Below are positions 48,880-57,570 of a stretch of DNA of 64,000 nt, piece after piece (positions within the stretch are counted from its first letter, which is position 1; every line of letters starts with the position of its first letter). The translations under genes were made by a program, and so were the position numbers. The DNA is from Aequorivita sp. (GTDB lineage: Bacteria; Bacteroidota; Bacteroidia; Flavobacteriales; Flavobacteriaceae), in the NCBI GenBank assembly GCA_024637015.1, contig JAGXGE010000026.1, positions 124,001-188,000 on the forward strand. The letters run 5' to 3'. The notes beneath the pieces are model-generated. The model was not told the origin of the DNA, did no database searches, and saw only the letters and a program-made list of their open reading frames with translations.

Positions 48880-49032
48880 TCTCCTTTCATTGTCATTTCA
48901 GAAAAAAACTTTATAAGATTGAATACTTGGCTTCGCGAACAGGATTTTACGGTAGAAGAGGTGCAATACGCCGAAATTTCCAAACAGGAAGGCTTGCTTC
49001 GTAGTACTACCATGCCTTTGGTTAGGGATTAG
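48880..49032 (+). pseudogene. Hydrolase gene tail, copy C
   Basis: A gapless match to 30741-30893. The frame is open for 48 codons from about 48889 to TAG at 49030-49032 (IVISEKNFIRLNTWLREQDF ... LLRSTTMPLVRD), with about 40 of 48 residues identical to the intact protein. The catalytic Cys codon has become Ser (AGT). Like copy B it has no gene body upstream; the sequence ahead of it is the M36 terminator spacer. Confidence 0.88.
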
Positions 49033-49209
49033 TATAAAATTTTTAGTTTAAACAACCAGCTTTTCGAATTATTGGGAGTGTGCAATCTGTAAGGAATTGT
49101 AACTAATTGTTATTCCTATTAAATAAAGGTTCAATGGGTTATTTAACAAAAAAATCGTCTCTACTTTCACAAAAAATTAGTAAACTTGGCGTATCAAAAT
49201 TTTAACACT
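49033..49209. other. Spacer with likely DPP IV promoter
   Basis: About 180 AT-rich bases between hydrolase tail copy C and the DPP IV gene. TACTTTC at about 49162-49168 resembles a -7 element (TAnnTTTG) with TTTA about 19 bases upstream. It would place transcription start near 49175. The match is imperfect. Confidence 0.35.
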
Positions 49210-51399
49210 TTGAAAAAAATAATCTCCTTATCTTTTTTATTGCTGTTCCTCACAGCTTTTTCACCCTTTACTGCACAACAAAAGAACATTACCGTAGAAG
49301 ATATTTGGAAACCTGGATCCAGTGTTTTTAGAACTGAAAGACTTGAAGTGCTTCGTTCTCTAAATAACGGAAAAGAATATTCAGTTTTAAACTATGATAG
49401 ACAGAATAAGGCATCTACGATAGATGTTTACGATTATAAAAGTGGCGAAAAAGCAAGAACACTTTTAAATAGTAATGATTTAAAGGGAATTGATTTCATT
49501 ATTTCATATGAATTCAACAAAGTTGAATCCAAAATCCTTTTTTCAACCGAACTGCAACAAATATACCGCCGTTCCTCACTGGGAACTTATTACGTTTACG
49601 ATATAAAAACGAAGGATTTCAGCCTCGTTTCAACCAATAAAATACAAGAGCCAACTTTCAGCAATGACGGTAGCAAGATTGCCTATGGTTTTGAAAATAA
49701 CCTTTACATTAAAGATTTAAATTCAGGAGAAACTAAGCAAATAACCACTGATGGGAAAAAGAATAGTATCATTAACGGTATCACAGATTGGGTTTATGAA
49801 GAGGAATTCGCTTTTGTCCGTGCTTTTGAATGGAGCGTAAATGGAGATAAACTTGCTTATATAAAATTTGACGAAACAGAAGTTTCTGAATTCACTATGG
49901 ACATTTATGGCAATAATTTGTACCCATATGCAGATACTTTTAAATATCCTAAAGCAGGTGAGGCCAACTCAAAAGTTTCGTTGCAGTTTTATGACCTTGA
50001 CAGCGGAAAAACTTCTTCTGTAGACCTTTCAAAATACAATAGCTATTACATTCCTAGATTGCTTTGGACCGAAGACAATAATTTGTTGAGCGTGCAGCTT
50101 GCCAATCGCCACCAAAACGTCATTGACTTGGTTTTTGTGGATGCTTCAAAAAATTCTTCAAAATTAATTTTACAGGAAAAAGACGATGCATACGTAGATG
50201 TAACCGACAATCTAACTTTTTTAAATAACAACAGTTTTTTCTGGACCAGTGAAAAGGATGGCTGGAACCATATTTATCAATATGATAAAGATGGGAAGCT
50301 GATGAGCCAAGTAACGAAAGGTCCTTGGGAAGTAACTGCTTATTACGGTTTTGATCAAAGCACAGGGCGCGTCTACTACCAAAGTGCAGAAAACGGAAGC
50401 ATAAACCGCGATGTATATTCCATTCTTCCTTCTGGAAAAAATAAAGTACGATTGACCCAAGAAACAGGAACCAACGATGCTGATTTCAGTGCTGATTACA
50501 CCTATTTCATCAACACTTTTTCTGATACAAGCACACCTTATGTTTTCACTCTTCGGGAAGCAAAAACAGGAAAATTGCTTCGCGAAATAAAAAACAACAA
50601 CGATTTAAAGAACCGCTTAGCTTCGTATAAAATTTCACCCAAAGTGTTTTCTACCATTAATATTAATGGCGAAGATTTAAATATGTATATGATAAAGCCT
50701 TTGGATTTTGATGAAACAAAGCAGTATCCATTGTTTCTATATCAATATTCGGGTCCGGGTTCACAGAATGTTTCTAACAGTTGGATGGGGACCAATGACT
50801 ATTGGCACGAAATGCTAGTTAACGGACAGGACATTATCATAGTTTGTGTGGATGGTCGTGGAACAGGTTTTAAGGGGAGAGATTTCAAAAAAATGACCCA
50901 GAAAGAGCTGGGTAAATATGAAGTTCAGGATCAGATAGCCGTTGCAAAAAAACTAAGTGAGTTGCCATATATAGACGCTTCCCGTACTGGAATTTGGGGA
51001 TGGAGCTATGGTGGGTTTATGTCTTCAAACTGTCTTTTCCAGGCTCCCGATACATTTGAAATGGCTATTTCCGTTGCGCCAGTTACTAGCTGGAGGTTTT
51101 ATGACAGCATTTATACCGAACGCTATATGGAGATACCACAGGAAAATCCTTCGGGTTATGATAATAATTCGCCACTTTCTCACGTGGATAAGCTTAAAGG
51201 AAAGTTCTTATTGGTTCACGGAAGCGCTGATGATAACGTTCATGTACAAAACAGTATGCGTTTAATTGAAGCTTTGGTTCAAGCCAACAAACAATTTGAC
51301 TGGCGTATTTATCCGGACAAAAACCATGGTATTTACGGCGGCAATACACGCTTACATCTTTACACTTTAATGACCGATTTCATCAAAAATAATTTATAA
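49210..51399 (+). CDS. Dipeptidyl peptidase IV (S9B family)
   Basis: A serine exopeptidase that removes X-Pro (and X-Ala) dipeptides from peptide N termini, predicted periplasmic or outer-surface. No ATG is available. TTG at 49210 gives a clean signal peptide (KKIISLSFLLLFLTAFSPFT, cleaved near AQQ), so I chose it over TTG at 49186, which adds eight residues. An eight-bladed propeller forms the first two thirds, with the substrate-binding double Glu in VYEEEFAFVRAFEWS. The alpha/beta-hydrolase domain has the nucleophile in WGWSYGGFMSSN, Asp in HGSADDNVH and His in DKNHGIYGG. About 729 residues, as usual. Two POT peptide transporters follow. Confidence 0.95.
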   Translation: MKKIISLSFLLLFLTAFSPFTAQQKNITVEDIWKPGSSVFRTERLEVLRSLNNGKEYSVLNYDRQNKASTIDVYDYKSGEKARTLLNSNDLKGIDFIISYEFNKVESKILFSTELQQIYRRSSLGTYYVYDIKTKDFSLVSTNKIQEPTFSNDGSKIAYGFENNLYIKDLNSGETKQITTDGKKNSIINGITDWVYEEEFAFVRAFEWSVNGDKLAYIKFDETEVSEFTMDIYGNNLYPYADTFKYPKAGEANSKVSLQFYDLDSGKTSSVDLSKYNSYYIPRLLWTEDNNLLSVQLANRHQNVIDLVFVDASKNSSKLILQEKDDAYVDVTDNLTFLNNNSFFWTSEKDGWNHIYQYDKDGKLMSQVTKGPWEVTAYYGFDQSTGRVYYQSAENGSINRDVYSILPSGKNKVRLTQETGTNDADFSADYTYFINTFSDTSTPYVFTLREAKTGKLLREIKNNNDLKNRLASYKISPKVFSTININGEDLNMYMIKPLDFDETKQYPLFLYQYSGPGSQNVSNSWMGTNDYWHEMLVNGQDIIIVCVDGRGTGFKGRDFKKMTQKELGKYEVQDQIAVAKKLSELPYIDASRTGIWGWSYGGFMSSNCLFQAPDTFEMAISVAPVTSWRFYDSIYTERYMEIPQENPSGYDNNSPLSHVDKLKGKFLLVHGSADDNVHVQNSMRLIEALVQANKQFDWRIYPDKNHGIYGGNTRLHLYTLMTDFIKNNL

Positions 51400-51428
51400 A
51401 AATCAACACTAACTAATAATCATATTTT

Positions 51429-52997
51429 ATGTCAACAGCAATTAAACAAGCCTATCAAAAGGAACTATTTGGTCAACCAGTAGGTCTCTATATTTTATTT
51501 TTAACTGAAATGTGGGAGCGTTTTTCCTATTACGGGATGAGGGCATTACTCGTATTGTATATGACAGCTTCAGTACTTGGAGAAGATGATAGAGGTATTG
51601 GTCTTGGTTGGACAGATAAAGAAGCATTGGCGCTTTATGGATGGTACACAATGTTGGTATATGTTATGTCAATACCTGGTGGAATGATTGCGGATAAACT
51701 ACTTGGACAGAAAAAAGCTGTATTAATTGGCGCTATAATTCTATGTATAGGTCATGGAGTGTTAGTTCTCACAGATACTTGGGCATTTTATACGGGACTT
51801 GGATTAGTTATTATGGGTGTTGGTTTATTGAAACCAAATATATCTACTATGGTTGGAGGACTATATAAAGAGGGAGATATAAGAAGGGATAAGGGTTTTA
51901 GTATTTTTTATATTGGTATTAATACAGGAGCAATGTTGGCAACACTTATAATTGGAGGGGTTGTAGCTAAATGGGGTTGGCATGCAGGATTTGGACTAGC
52001 AGGAGTTGTAATGTTATTGGGGTTGATTAATTATATCTATGGTCAAAAATATCTCACACAAGTGGGTAACTATATTTCAACCAAAGGCGATGTAAATGAA
52101 ATATCATATAGCCAATTATATTCAAAGCTGTTTATTTCTTCAAAGCAATTAATTATTGCTGTACTGTTAATATTGATTTCAATATATGGATGGTATGAAT
52201 TGGGATGGGCATATGGATTATTATTTATTTTTTTATCGGCTATAACTGCCTTGTTAATGATGATTTATAAAGAATTGGATTCTCAAATTTTCAAAGACAG
52301 ATTTTTGGTGCTATTGTTGTCATTTATAATGGTAATTGTATTCTGGGGTGCGTTTGAGCAAGCTGGCGGGCTAATGAATTTATATACCGATACTAAGACC
52401 AATAGAGTTTTATTAGGCTGGGAAATACCTACAGTTATGTTTCAAAGTTTAAATGCAGGTTTTATAATATTATTTGCTACTGTTGTTGCATCTTTTTGGG
52501 CAAAAAGAAAACTAAAAAGTAAAGAAGCATCTTCTCTTTTCAAAATGGCAATTGGTATTATAATTATGGGATTTGGTTTTTTGTTCATGGTATTTGCTGC
52601 TATGGAATATGAAAACTCAGGTACTTCCAGCATGATATGGTTAGTTTTGGCATATTTTTTCCATACTATTGGGGAGCTTTGTCTTTCGCCAGTTGCTCTA
52701 TCTTTTATTACCAAATTATCACCAATAAAATATGCTTCCTTAATGATGGGTGTATATTTTGCCGCAACTGGCCTTGGTAGCAAAGTGGCTGGTATTGTTG
52801 GTGAATCAGCATCAGATTTTGGTGAGTACGCTGTATTTTTGGGAATATTTATTTTTACATTAATAATTGGGGCGTTATTTATCTTGATATTAAAACCATT
52901 AAAAAGACTCACTCACGGCGCCGAAGACAACGAACGCGAAATGATGGAGCAAGAACCCTACGAACTTGCTGATCCAGATATCAACAAACCTCATTAA
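51429..52997 (+). CDS. POT-family proton-coupled peptide transporter, copy 1
   Basis: An inner-membrane symporter (MFS, POT/PTR family) for di- and tripeptides. The 522-residue protein has about 12 to 14 hydrophobic segments and the POT motif ExxERFxYY as EMWERFSYYG near residues 29-38, plus FYIGINTGAM (PTR2-like) and GELCLSPVALSF. It begins 29 bases after DPP IV. The body is AT-rich in its codons, while the last ~90 bases (HGAEDNEREMMEQEPYELAD) look richer in G and C, like the neighbours. Substrate range is not known. Confidence 0.94.
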   Translation: MSTAIKQAYQKELFGQPVGLYILFLTEMWERFSYYGMRALLVLYMTASVLGEDDRGIGLGWTDKEALALYGWYTMLVYVMSIPGGMIADKLLGQKKAVLIGAIILCIGHGVLVLTDTWAFYTGLGLVIMGVGLLKPNISTMVGGLYKEGDIRRDKGFSIFYIGINTGAMLATLIIGGVVAKWGWHAGFGLAGVVMLLGLINYIYGQKYLTQVGNYISTKGDVNEISYSQLYSKLFISSKQLIIAVLLILISIYGWYELGWAYGLLFIFLSAITALLMMIYKELDSQIFKDRFLVLLLSFIMVIVFWGAFEQAGGLMNLYTDTKTNRVLLGWEIPTVMFQSLNAGFIILFATVVASFWAKRKLKSKEASSLFKMAIGIIIMGFGFLFMVFAAMEYENSGTSSMIWLVLAYFFHTIGELCLSPVALSFITKLSPIKYASLMMGVYFAATGLGSKVAGIVGESASDFGEYAVFLGIFIFTLIIGALFILILKPLKRLTHGAEDNEREMMEQEPYELADPDINKPH

Positions 52998-53031
52998 TCA
53001 TTCAGAAACAATCTAACCAAAATACAGACTG

Positions 53032-54822
53032 ATGAATACCGATATAGAAAATCTATTTAAGGACAAAGTTTTAGGTCATCCCGCAGGACTTTTTATACTT
53101 TTCTTTACCGAAATGTGGGAGCGTTTTTCCTTCTACGGAATGAGAATACTTTTAGTGCTGTTTTTAACTGCACCACTACTCAGTGATAATCCCGGATGGG
53201 CCTGGCCACGGGAACACGCATTGGCACTTATTGGTACTTATGCTTCGCTACTGTATTTAACCCCAATCATTGGTGGTTGGATAGCTGATAAAATAACAGG
53301 ATATAGAATGGCAGTAGTCATCGGTTGTGTCATAATGACTTTAGGGCATGCTTCTATGGCTATGGAAACGACAGCTTCATTTTATTTGGGGCTTGCTCTT
53401 TTGGTTATAGGTACAGGTTTCTTTAAACCGAATATTACTTCCATCATCTCTGAAATGTACAAAGGCAAAGAGTCCAAAAAAGACGGCGCTTACACCATTT
53501 TCTATATGGGTGTAAATGCAGGGGCATTCTTCGGAATGATGCTTTGTGGTTATTTGGCCGAAAATTATGGTTGGGCTTGGGGCTTTGGTCTTGCTGGTAT
53601 TTTTATGTTTTTGGGAATGCTTCAATTTTTATTGGCAAATAAAATTTTCGGTAGCATTGGGGCCAGACCTTCCAAAGTATACCAAGTAGAAATACCCCAA
53701 AATATAAATGAGGAAAGACCTGAATTGCGAAGTGATGAAATAGATGAAGCGCCTATCAAGTTGAACCCCTTTACGATGTTTGATTATATTTTAATTGTAT
53801 TATCATCTGTGGGAGGCTTGTTATACCTATTTAACGATCCCTTAGAAAAAATTTACGAAATATCCTTAGTGCCTTTTGAAATTGGGGGAATGAGCGGAAC
53901 AAATATCGTAGTTCTTGCAGCCTTGGCCATGTTCCTAATTTTGCTGGTTACCCGTATAGCACGTTATTTACCGATTGTACGGGATAGACTTATTGCAGTT
54001 TCCATATTTGGTCTTTTTACGGTTTTCTTTTTTGCATTTTTTGAGCAATCATTGGGCTCTATGACTCTTTTTGCTCAGGATTATACCAATAGAAATCTAA
54101 CCGGCGATTCGGCAGTTATTTTTAAGATAGTGGATGCACTTTTAACCACAGTTCCTTTAATTATTATTTCTTGGGTAATTTATTTGTTGGTTAAGAAAAC
54201 ACATCATAGAATAGCTTTATCTAACGTAGCACTTGTGATTGCTTTTGTGGGTATCTGGGGATTGGTGATTTTTCGTTTGATAGATAAATTCACACAAACA
54301 GAATTGGAAGTGGATGCCACTTGGTTTGGAATCCTGAATTCATTTTTTATAATTACACTGGCACCATTTTTTTCAAAATGGTGGGAGAGCAAATACAACC
54401 CCAGTGCGGCTGTAAAATATGGGCTTGGGCTAATTCTATTAGGATTGGGGTTTGCCATTCTTTCTTATGGCGCTTCAGACATTCCTTCTGGGGCAATGAC
54501 CGCTTCCGTAAGCATGGTCTTTTTGATTTTGGCATATTTACTCCACACTATGGGCGAATTGTGCCTTTCACCTTTGGGACTTTCCTATTTGAGCAAATTG
54601 GTGCCAGCGCGTATGATTGGGTTTATGTTTGGGGTTTGGTATCTTGCCATAGCTGTTGGTCAAAAAGCAGCAAACACAATGGGTGGTATGATTGATAAAA
54701 TTTCAGCAGAATATTCACTCGGAACATTCTTTTTGATTTTTACTTTAATACCCATTGGTGTTGGTATCATCTCGATGATACTTAACCCAGTCTTAAAAAA
54801 ATTAATGCACGGCATCCGTTAA
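53032..54822 (+). CDS. POT-family proton-coupled peptide transporter, copy 2
   Basis: A second POT transporter of 596 residues, 34 bases downstream of the first and paralogous to it. It has the POT motif as EMWERFSFYG (the last Tyr-Tyr pair is Phe-Tyr), YMGVNAGAFFGMMLCGYLAE and GELCLSPLGLSYLSKL. It is longer because of a hydrophilic insertion (about residues 215-245, PQNINEERPELRSDEIDEAP) between halves and extra hydrophobic segments there. It probably imports a different set of small peptides. A terminator follows. Confidence 0.94.
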   Translation: MNTDIENLFKDKVLGHPAGLFILFFTEMWERFSFYGMRILLVLFLTAPLLSDNPGWAWPREHALALIGTYASLLYLTPIIGGWIADKITGYRMAVVIGCVIMTLGHASMAMETTASFYLGLALLVIGTGFFKPNITSIISEMYKGKESKKDGAYTIFYMGVNAGAFFGMMLCGYLAENYGWAWGFGLAGIFMFLGMLQFLLANKIFGSIGARPSKVYQVEIPQNINEERPELRSDEIDEAPIKLNPFTMFDYILIVLSSVGGLLYLFNDPLEKIYEISLVPFEIGGMSGTNIVVLAALAMFLILLVTRIARYLPIVRDRLIAVSIFGLFTVFFFAFFEQSLGSMTLFAQDYTNRNLTGDSAVIFKIVDALLTTVPLIIISWVIYLLVKKTHHRIALSNVALVIAFVGIWGLVIFRLIDKFTQTELEVDATWFGILNSFFIITLAPFFSKWWESKYNPSAAVKYGLGLILLGLGFAILSYGASDIPSGAMTASVSMVFLILAYLLHTMGELCLSPLGLSYLSKLVPARMIGFMFGVWYLAIAVGQKAANTMGGMIDKISAEYSLGTFFLIFTLIPIGVGIISMILNPVLKKLMHGIR

Positions 54823-54841
54823 TACACAATACTTTATATAA

Positions 54842-54873
54842 AAAAAGCGTTCCCTTTTGTGGAACGCTTTTTG
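54842..54873 (+). terminator. Rho-independent terminator after the POT genes
   Basis: AAAGCGTTCC (54844-54853), 7-base loop, GGAACGCTTT (54861-54870) with flanking A and T runs. Confidence 0.92.
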
Positions 54874-54905
54874 TTTCAAATTTTGGACTTTTAAAAACCA
54901 TTTCG

Positions 54906-55439
54906 ATGAAAAATATTTTACTGCTTGTTTTACTCTTAACTATTGGTACCGTTAATTCCCAAGAAATTAATTGGATGACTATGAATGAAGCCATAGCTGC
55001 GCAAAAGAAAAATCCCAAAAAGATTTTTATGGATGTTTACACCACTTGGTGTGGCCCTTGCAAGATGCTCGATAAAAACACGTTTAGCGACAAAGAAGTG
55101 ATTGAATATGTAAACAAAAATTACTATGCAGTTAAGTTTAATGCTGAAGGGACAGAAGAGGTAAATTATCAAGATTTTGTTTATACCAATCCCAATTATG
55201 ATCCAGCTAGAAAAGGAAGAAATTCACAACATTTGTTTGCACATGCATTAAAAGTGAACGCCTATCCAAGTGTTGTTTTCTTTAAAGAAAACGGAGATCT
55301 TATTCAAGCCGTTCCTGGATACAGAACTCCACCACAGCTTGAAATTTTCCTAAAAATGATACATACAGATGATTATTTGGAAATAACCACAGCCGAAGCT
55401 TGGGAAGAGTATCAGAAAAATTTTAAACCTACATTTTAG
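54906..55439 (+). CDS. Secreted thioredoxin-fold protein (WCGPC)
   Basis: A 177-residue exported thioredoxin-like protein. It has a signal peptide (MKNILLLVLLLTIGTVNS, about 1-18), a thioredoxin domain with the redox motif TTWCGPCKMLDKN (about residues 45-57) and the cis-proline region VNAYPSVVFFKENGDLIQAV. Between them is a longer loop (NYQDFVYTNPNYDPARKG) seen in DUF255/thioredoxin_7-type proteins. It may reduce or isomerise disulfides of exported proteins, but the partner is unknown. It starts after the POT terminator and is convergent with the comEC-like gene. Confidence 0.9.
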   Translation: MKNILLLVLLLTIGTVNSQEINWMTMNEAIAAQKKNPKKIFMDVYTTWCGPCKMLDKNTFSDKEVIEYVNKNYYAVKFNAEGTEEVNYQDFVYTNPNYDPARKGRNSQHLFAHALKVNAYPSVVFFKENGDLIQAVPGYRTPPQLEIFLKMIHTDDYLEITTAEAWEEYQKNFKPTF

Positions 55440-55466
55440 GATAGTATTTTCGGTTTCATATTCGAG

Positions 55467-57491
55467 CTATTCTATTGAGAAAGCTCCTTGTTTTGCAGTA
55501 TGGCAGAACGGGAGCTTTTTTAATTTGCAGGTTTTCTCCCATCGTTTTATATATGTAAAGTAGTTGCTTCCATCGGCAACAATCTGTTCCGGTTTTAAGC
55601 TGTCAATTATTCGGTTGAGGTTCACTTTTGGGCTATTGGTGAGTAAAAGGGTGTGAATATTTTTTTGTTTTGGAAAAGTGCCCAAGCTATCCAAAATCAA
55701 AATGTTTCTATTTTTATATTGAAATATTGATGGAAGTTTTTCTTGTGAATAGTTAGTAATATTAATGGCTGCCCTGAAAGATTTTATAGGATACTCCTCA
55801 GAAATGTATTTAGTTGAATCATTGTTATAAACAATAAAATCTTTCCCGTTTTTATAACCTAGCAGCGTCTGTTTACTTTTTTGAAAAACTACCAATTGGT
55901 TCTCTGATGTCTTGAATTCGTCATAAATATAAATGGCTATTAATACGGAAATGGATAAAAGGGAAACAACTAAGCCGCGATAATTTATTTTCTTAAGAAA
56001 AAGCGCCAAAGAAATTATTAAAAGATAGGCTCCCATTACTTTTAAAGCTGAAAAGTGAATGTTTTTGAATAGAAATTCATCTTGCACCGCGACCCAATGA
56101 ATGAATCCGTTAAGCCCTTCAATCAAGAAATTATAACTTTCGGCTAGCCAATCTGGCAAACTATCTAAACTTGCTAAAAGAACGATTAATAGTCCACCAC
56201 ACATCAAAACAGTTAAAAAAGGGAGCACCACGATATTGGTTAACAAAAACATTCCCGGAAATTGATGAAAATAATACAGGCTTAAAGGCAAAACGCCAAT
56301 TTGCGCACAAATGGTTACTGATACCATAGCCCAAATTTTGCGTACAATTCGATATTTTGAATAGCCTGCTTTATAGAAAAGTGGTTGTAGCCAAACAATA
56401 AAAAACACTGCCAAATAGCTCAACTGAAAACCAACCTGAAATAGCCAAAGCGGATTGATAATTAGAAGCGCCAAAAACGACAGAAACAAAGTATTTATGG
56501 AGTTGGTATCTCGATTGAAAATTTTTGCTAGTGCAAAAAAACTAAACATAGTTACTGCCCGCGTAACCGAAGGCGACAAACCTGAGAGAATCGCAAAACC
56601 CCAAAGCAAAAGCACAATTATAAGGGCGTGAAAATATATTCCAAGTTTCCAACGAGTTAATGGTTTCAAAAGAAGCGCTATTATAATGTACAAAATACCG
56701 ACGTGAAGTCCCGAAACTGCCAAAATATGAACGGCGCCCGCAGCGGCATATTCCCTGTACAGATTTTTGTCAATGTCTTTCTTTTCACCCAAAACGAGGG
56801 CTTGTATAATGGCGCGTTCGTCAGTTTTCAGTTTTGTGTTTTGAAGTTTTTCTAAAATTCCCGTGCGGAAGTTTTGGGCAATTCCCAAAATGGTTTTTGA
56901 GCCTTTGGCAGTTTTTAAAATCTTCTTTTCTGAAATTCGCAACTGGCCATAAACTCCAAGTGATTTCATATATGCTGAATAATCAAATTGGTGGTGGTTC
57001 AGCGGTTTTGGAATTTTGGAAATAAGCGCGTGAACCAACAATATTTCATCGGGATAAAACGATTCCTTTAAGGAATCCTTGGAAACATTCAATAATATTT
57101 TTCCCTTTGTAGCTATGCCATTTATGGCGTTCAAGTTGGCAAAATATTTATAATTGTATTTATCGGGTTTAAGTGTTTGGGTTATTTTAATTTGAAGAAT
57201 TTCGGCAGTCCCATTTGAGAGTACATGTGAATAATGATTGGGCTGAAACTGTGGTAGCCGTATTTGATAACTGAAATATCCAATGGCGAAAAAGCAGAGG
57301 AGAGTGGCTATTCCGAAGTAAACAGTTTGGATGATTTGTTTTCTTGCCCAAATCCATAAAATTGCAACGCTGAGAAAAAGCGCTAAAACATACTTTAAGA
57401 AAAAAGTGGAGATAGGGAAGAAGTGCGCAGCGAGAATTCCCAATACAACGAATATCGAAAACTTTACAACGGCGAAGTTTATGAATTTCAT
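55467..57491 (-). CDS. ComEC/Rec2-family DNA-uptake channel protein
   Basis: A 674-residue inner-membrane protein of the ComEC family, which passes single-stranded DNA into the cytoplasm during natural transformation. The N-terminal part has hydrophobic segments and an OB-like region, and the competence core is plain: YAAAGAVHILAVSGLHVGIL around residues 245-265 and SPSVTRAVTMF. The C-terminal ~130 residues correspond in position to the metallo-beta-lactamase-like nuclease domain but lack the HxHxDH metal motif, ending in PEQIVADGSNYFTYIKRW. This is the usual short form in Bacteroidota. It is the last gene of a minus-strand cluster. Confidence 0.92.
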   Translation of the reverse strand: MKFINFAVVKFSIFVVLGILAAHFFPISTFFLKYVLALFLSVAILWIWARKQIIQTVYFGIATLLCFFAIGYFSYQIRLPQFQPNHYSHVLSNGTAEILQIKITQTLKPDKYNYKYFANLNAINGIATKGKILLNVSKDSLKESFYPDEILLVHALISKIPKPLNHHQFDYSAYMKSLGVYGQLRISEKKILKTAKGSKTILGIAQNFRTGILEKLQNTKLKTDERAIIQALVLGEKKDIDKNLYREYAAAGAVHILAVSGLHVGILYIIIALLLKPLTRWKLGIYFHALIIVLLLWGFAILSGLSPSVTRAVTMFSFFALAKIFNRDTNSINTLFLSFLALLIINPLWLFQVGFQLSYLAVFFIVWLQPLFYKAGYSKYRIVRKIWAMVSVTICAQIGVLPLSLYYFHQFPGMFLLTNIVVLPFLTVLMCGGLLIVLLASLDSLPDWLAESYNFLIEGLNGFIHWVAVQDEFLFKNIHFSALKVMGAYLLIISLALFLKKINYRGLVVSLLSISVLIAIYIYDEFKTSENQLVVFQKSKQTLLGYKNGKDFIVYNNDSTKYISEEYPIKSFRAAINITNYSQEKLPSIFQYKNRNILILDSLGTFPKQKNIHTLLLTNSPKVNLNRIIDSLKPEQIVADGSNYFTYIKRWEKTCKLKKLPFCHTAKQGAFSIE

Positions 57492-57570
57492 ACCCCAAGA
57501 TTTTAAGTTTAGACTTAAAACTTTCTGGGGAGAATAACCTAAAAATAGTAAATGTTACTTAAATCTGCAA

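Noticed and set aside
54321-54695. A 124-codon plus-strand frame inside the second POT gene.
   Set aside because: It is an alternative frame of a conserved transporter gene and carries no domain of its own.
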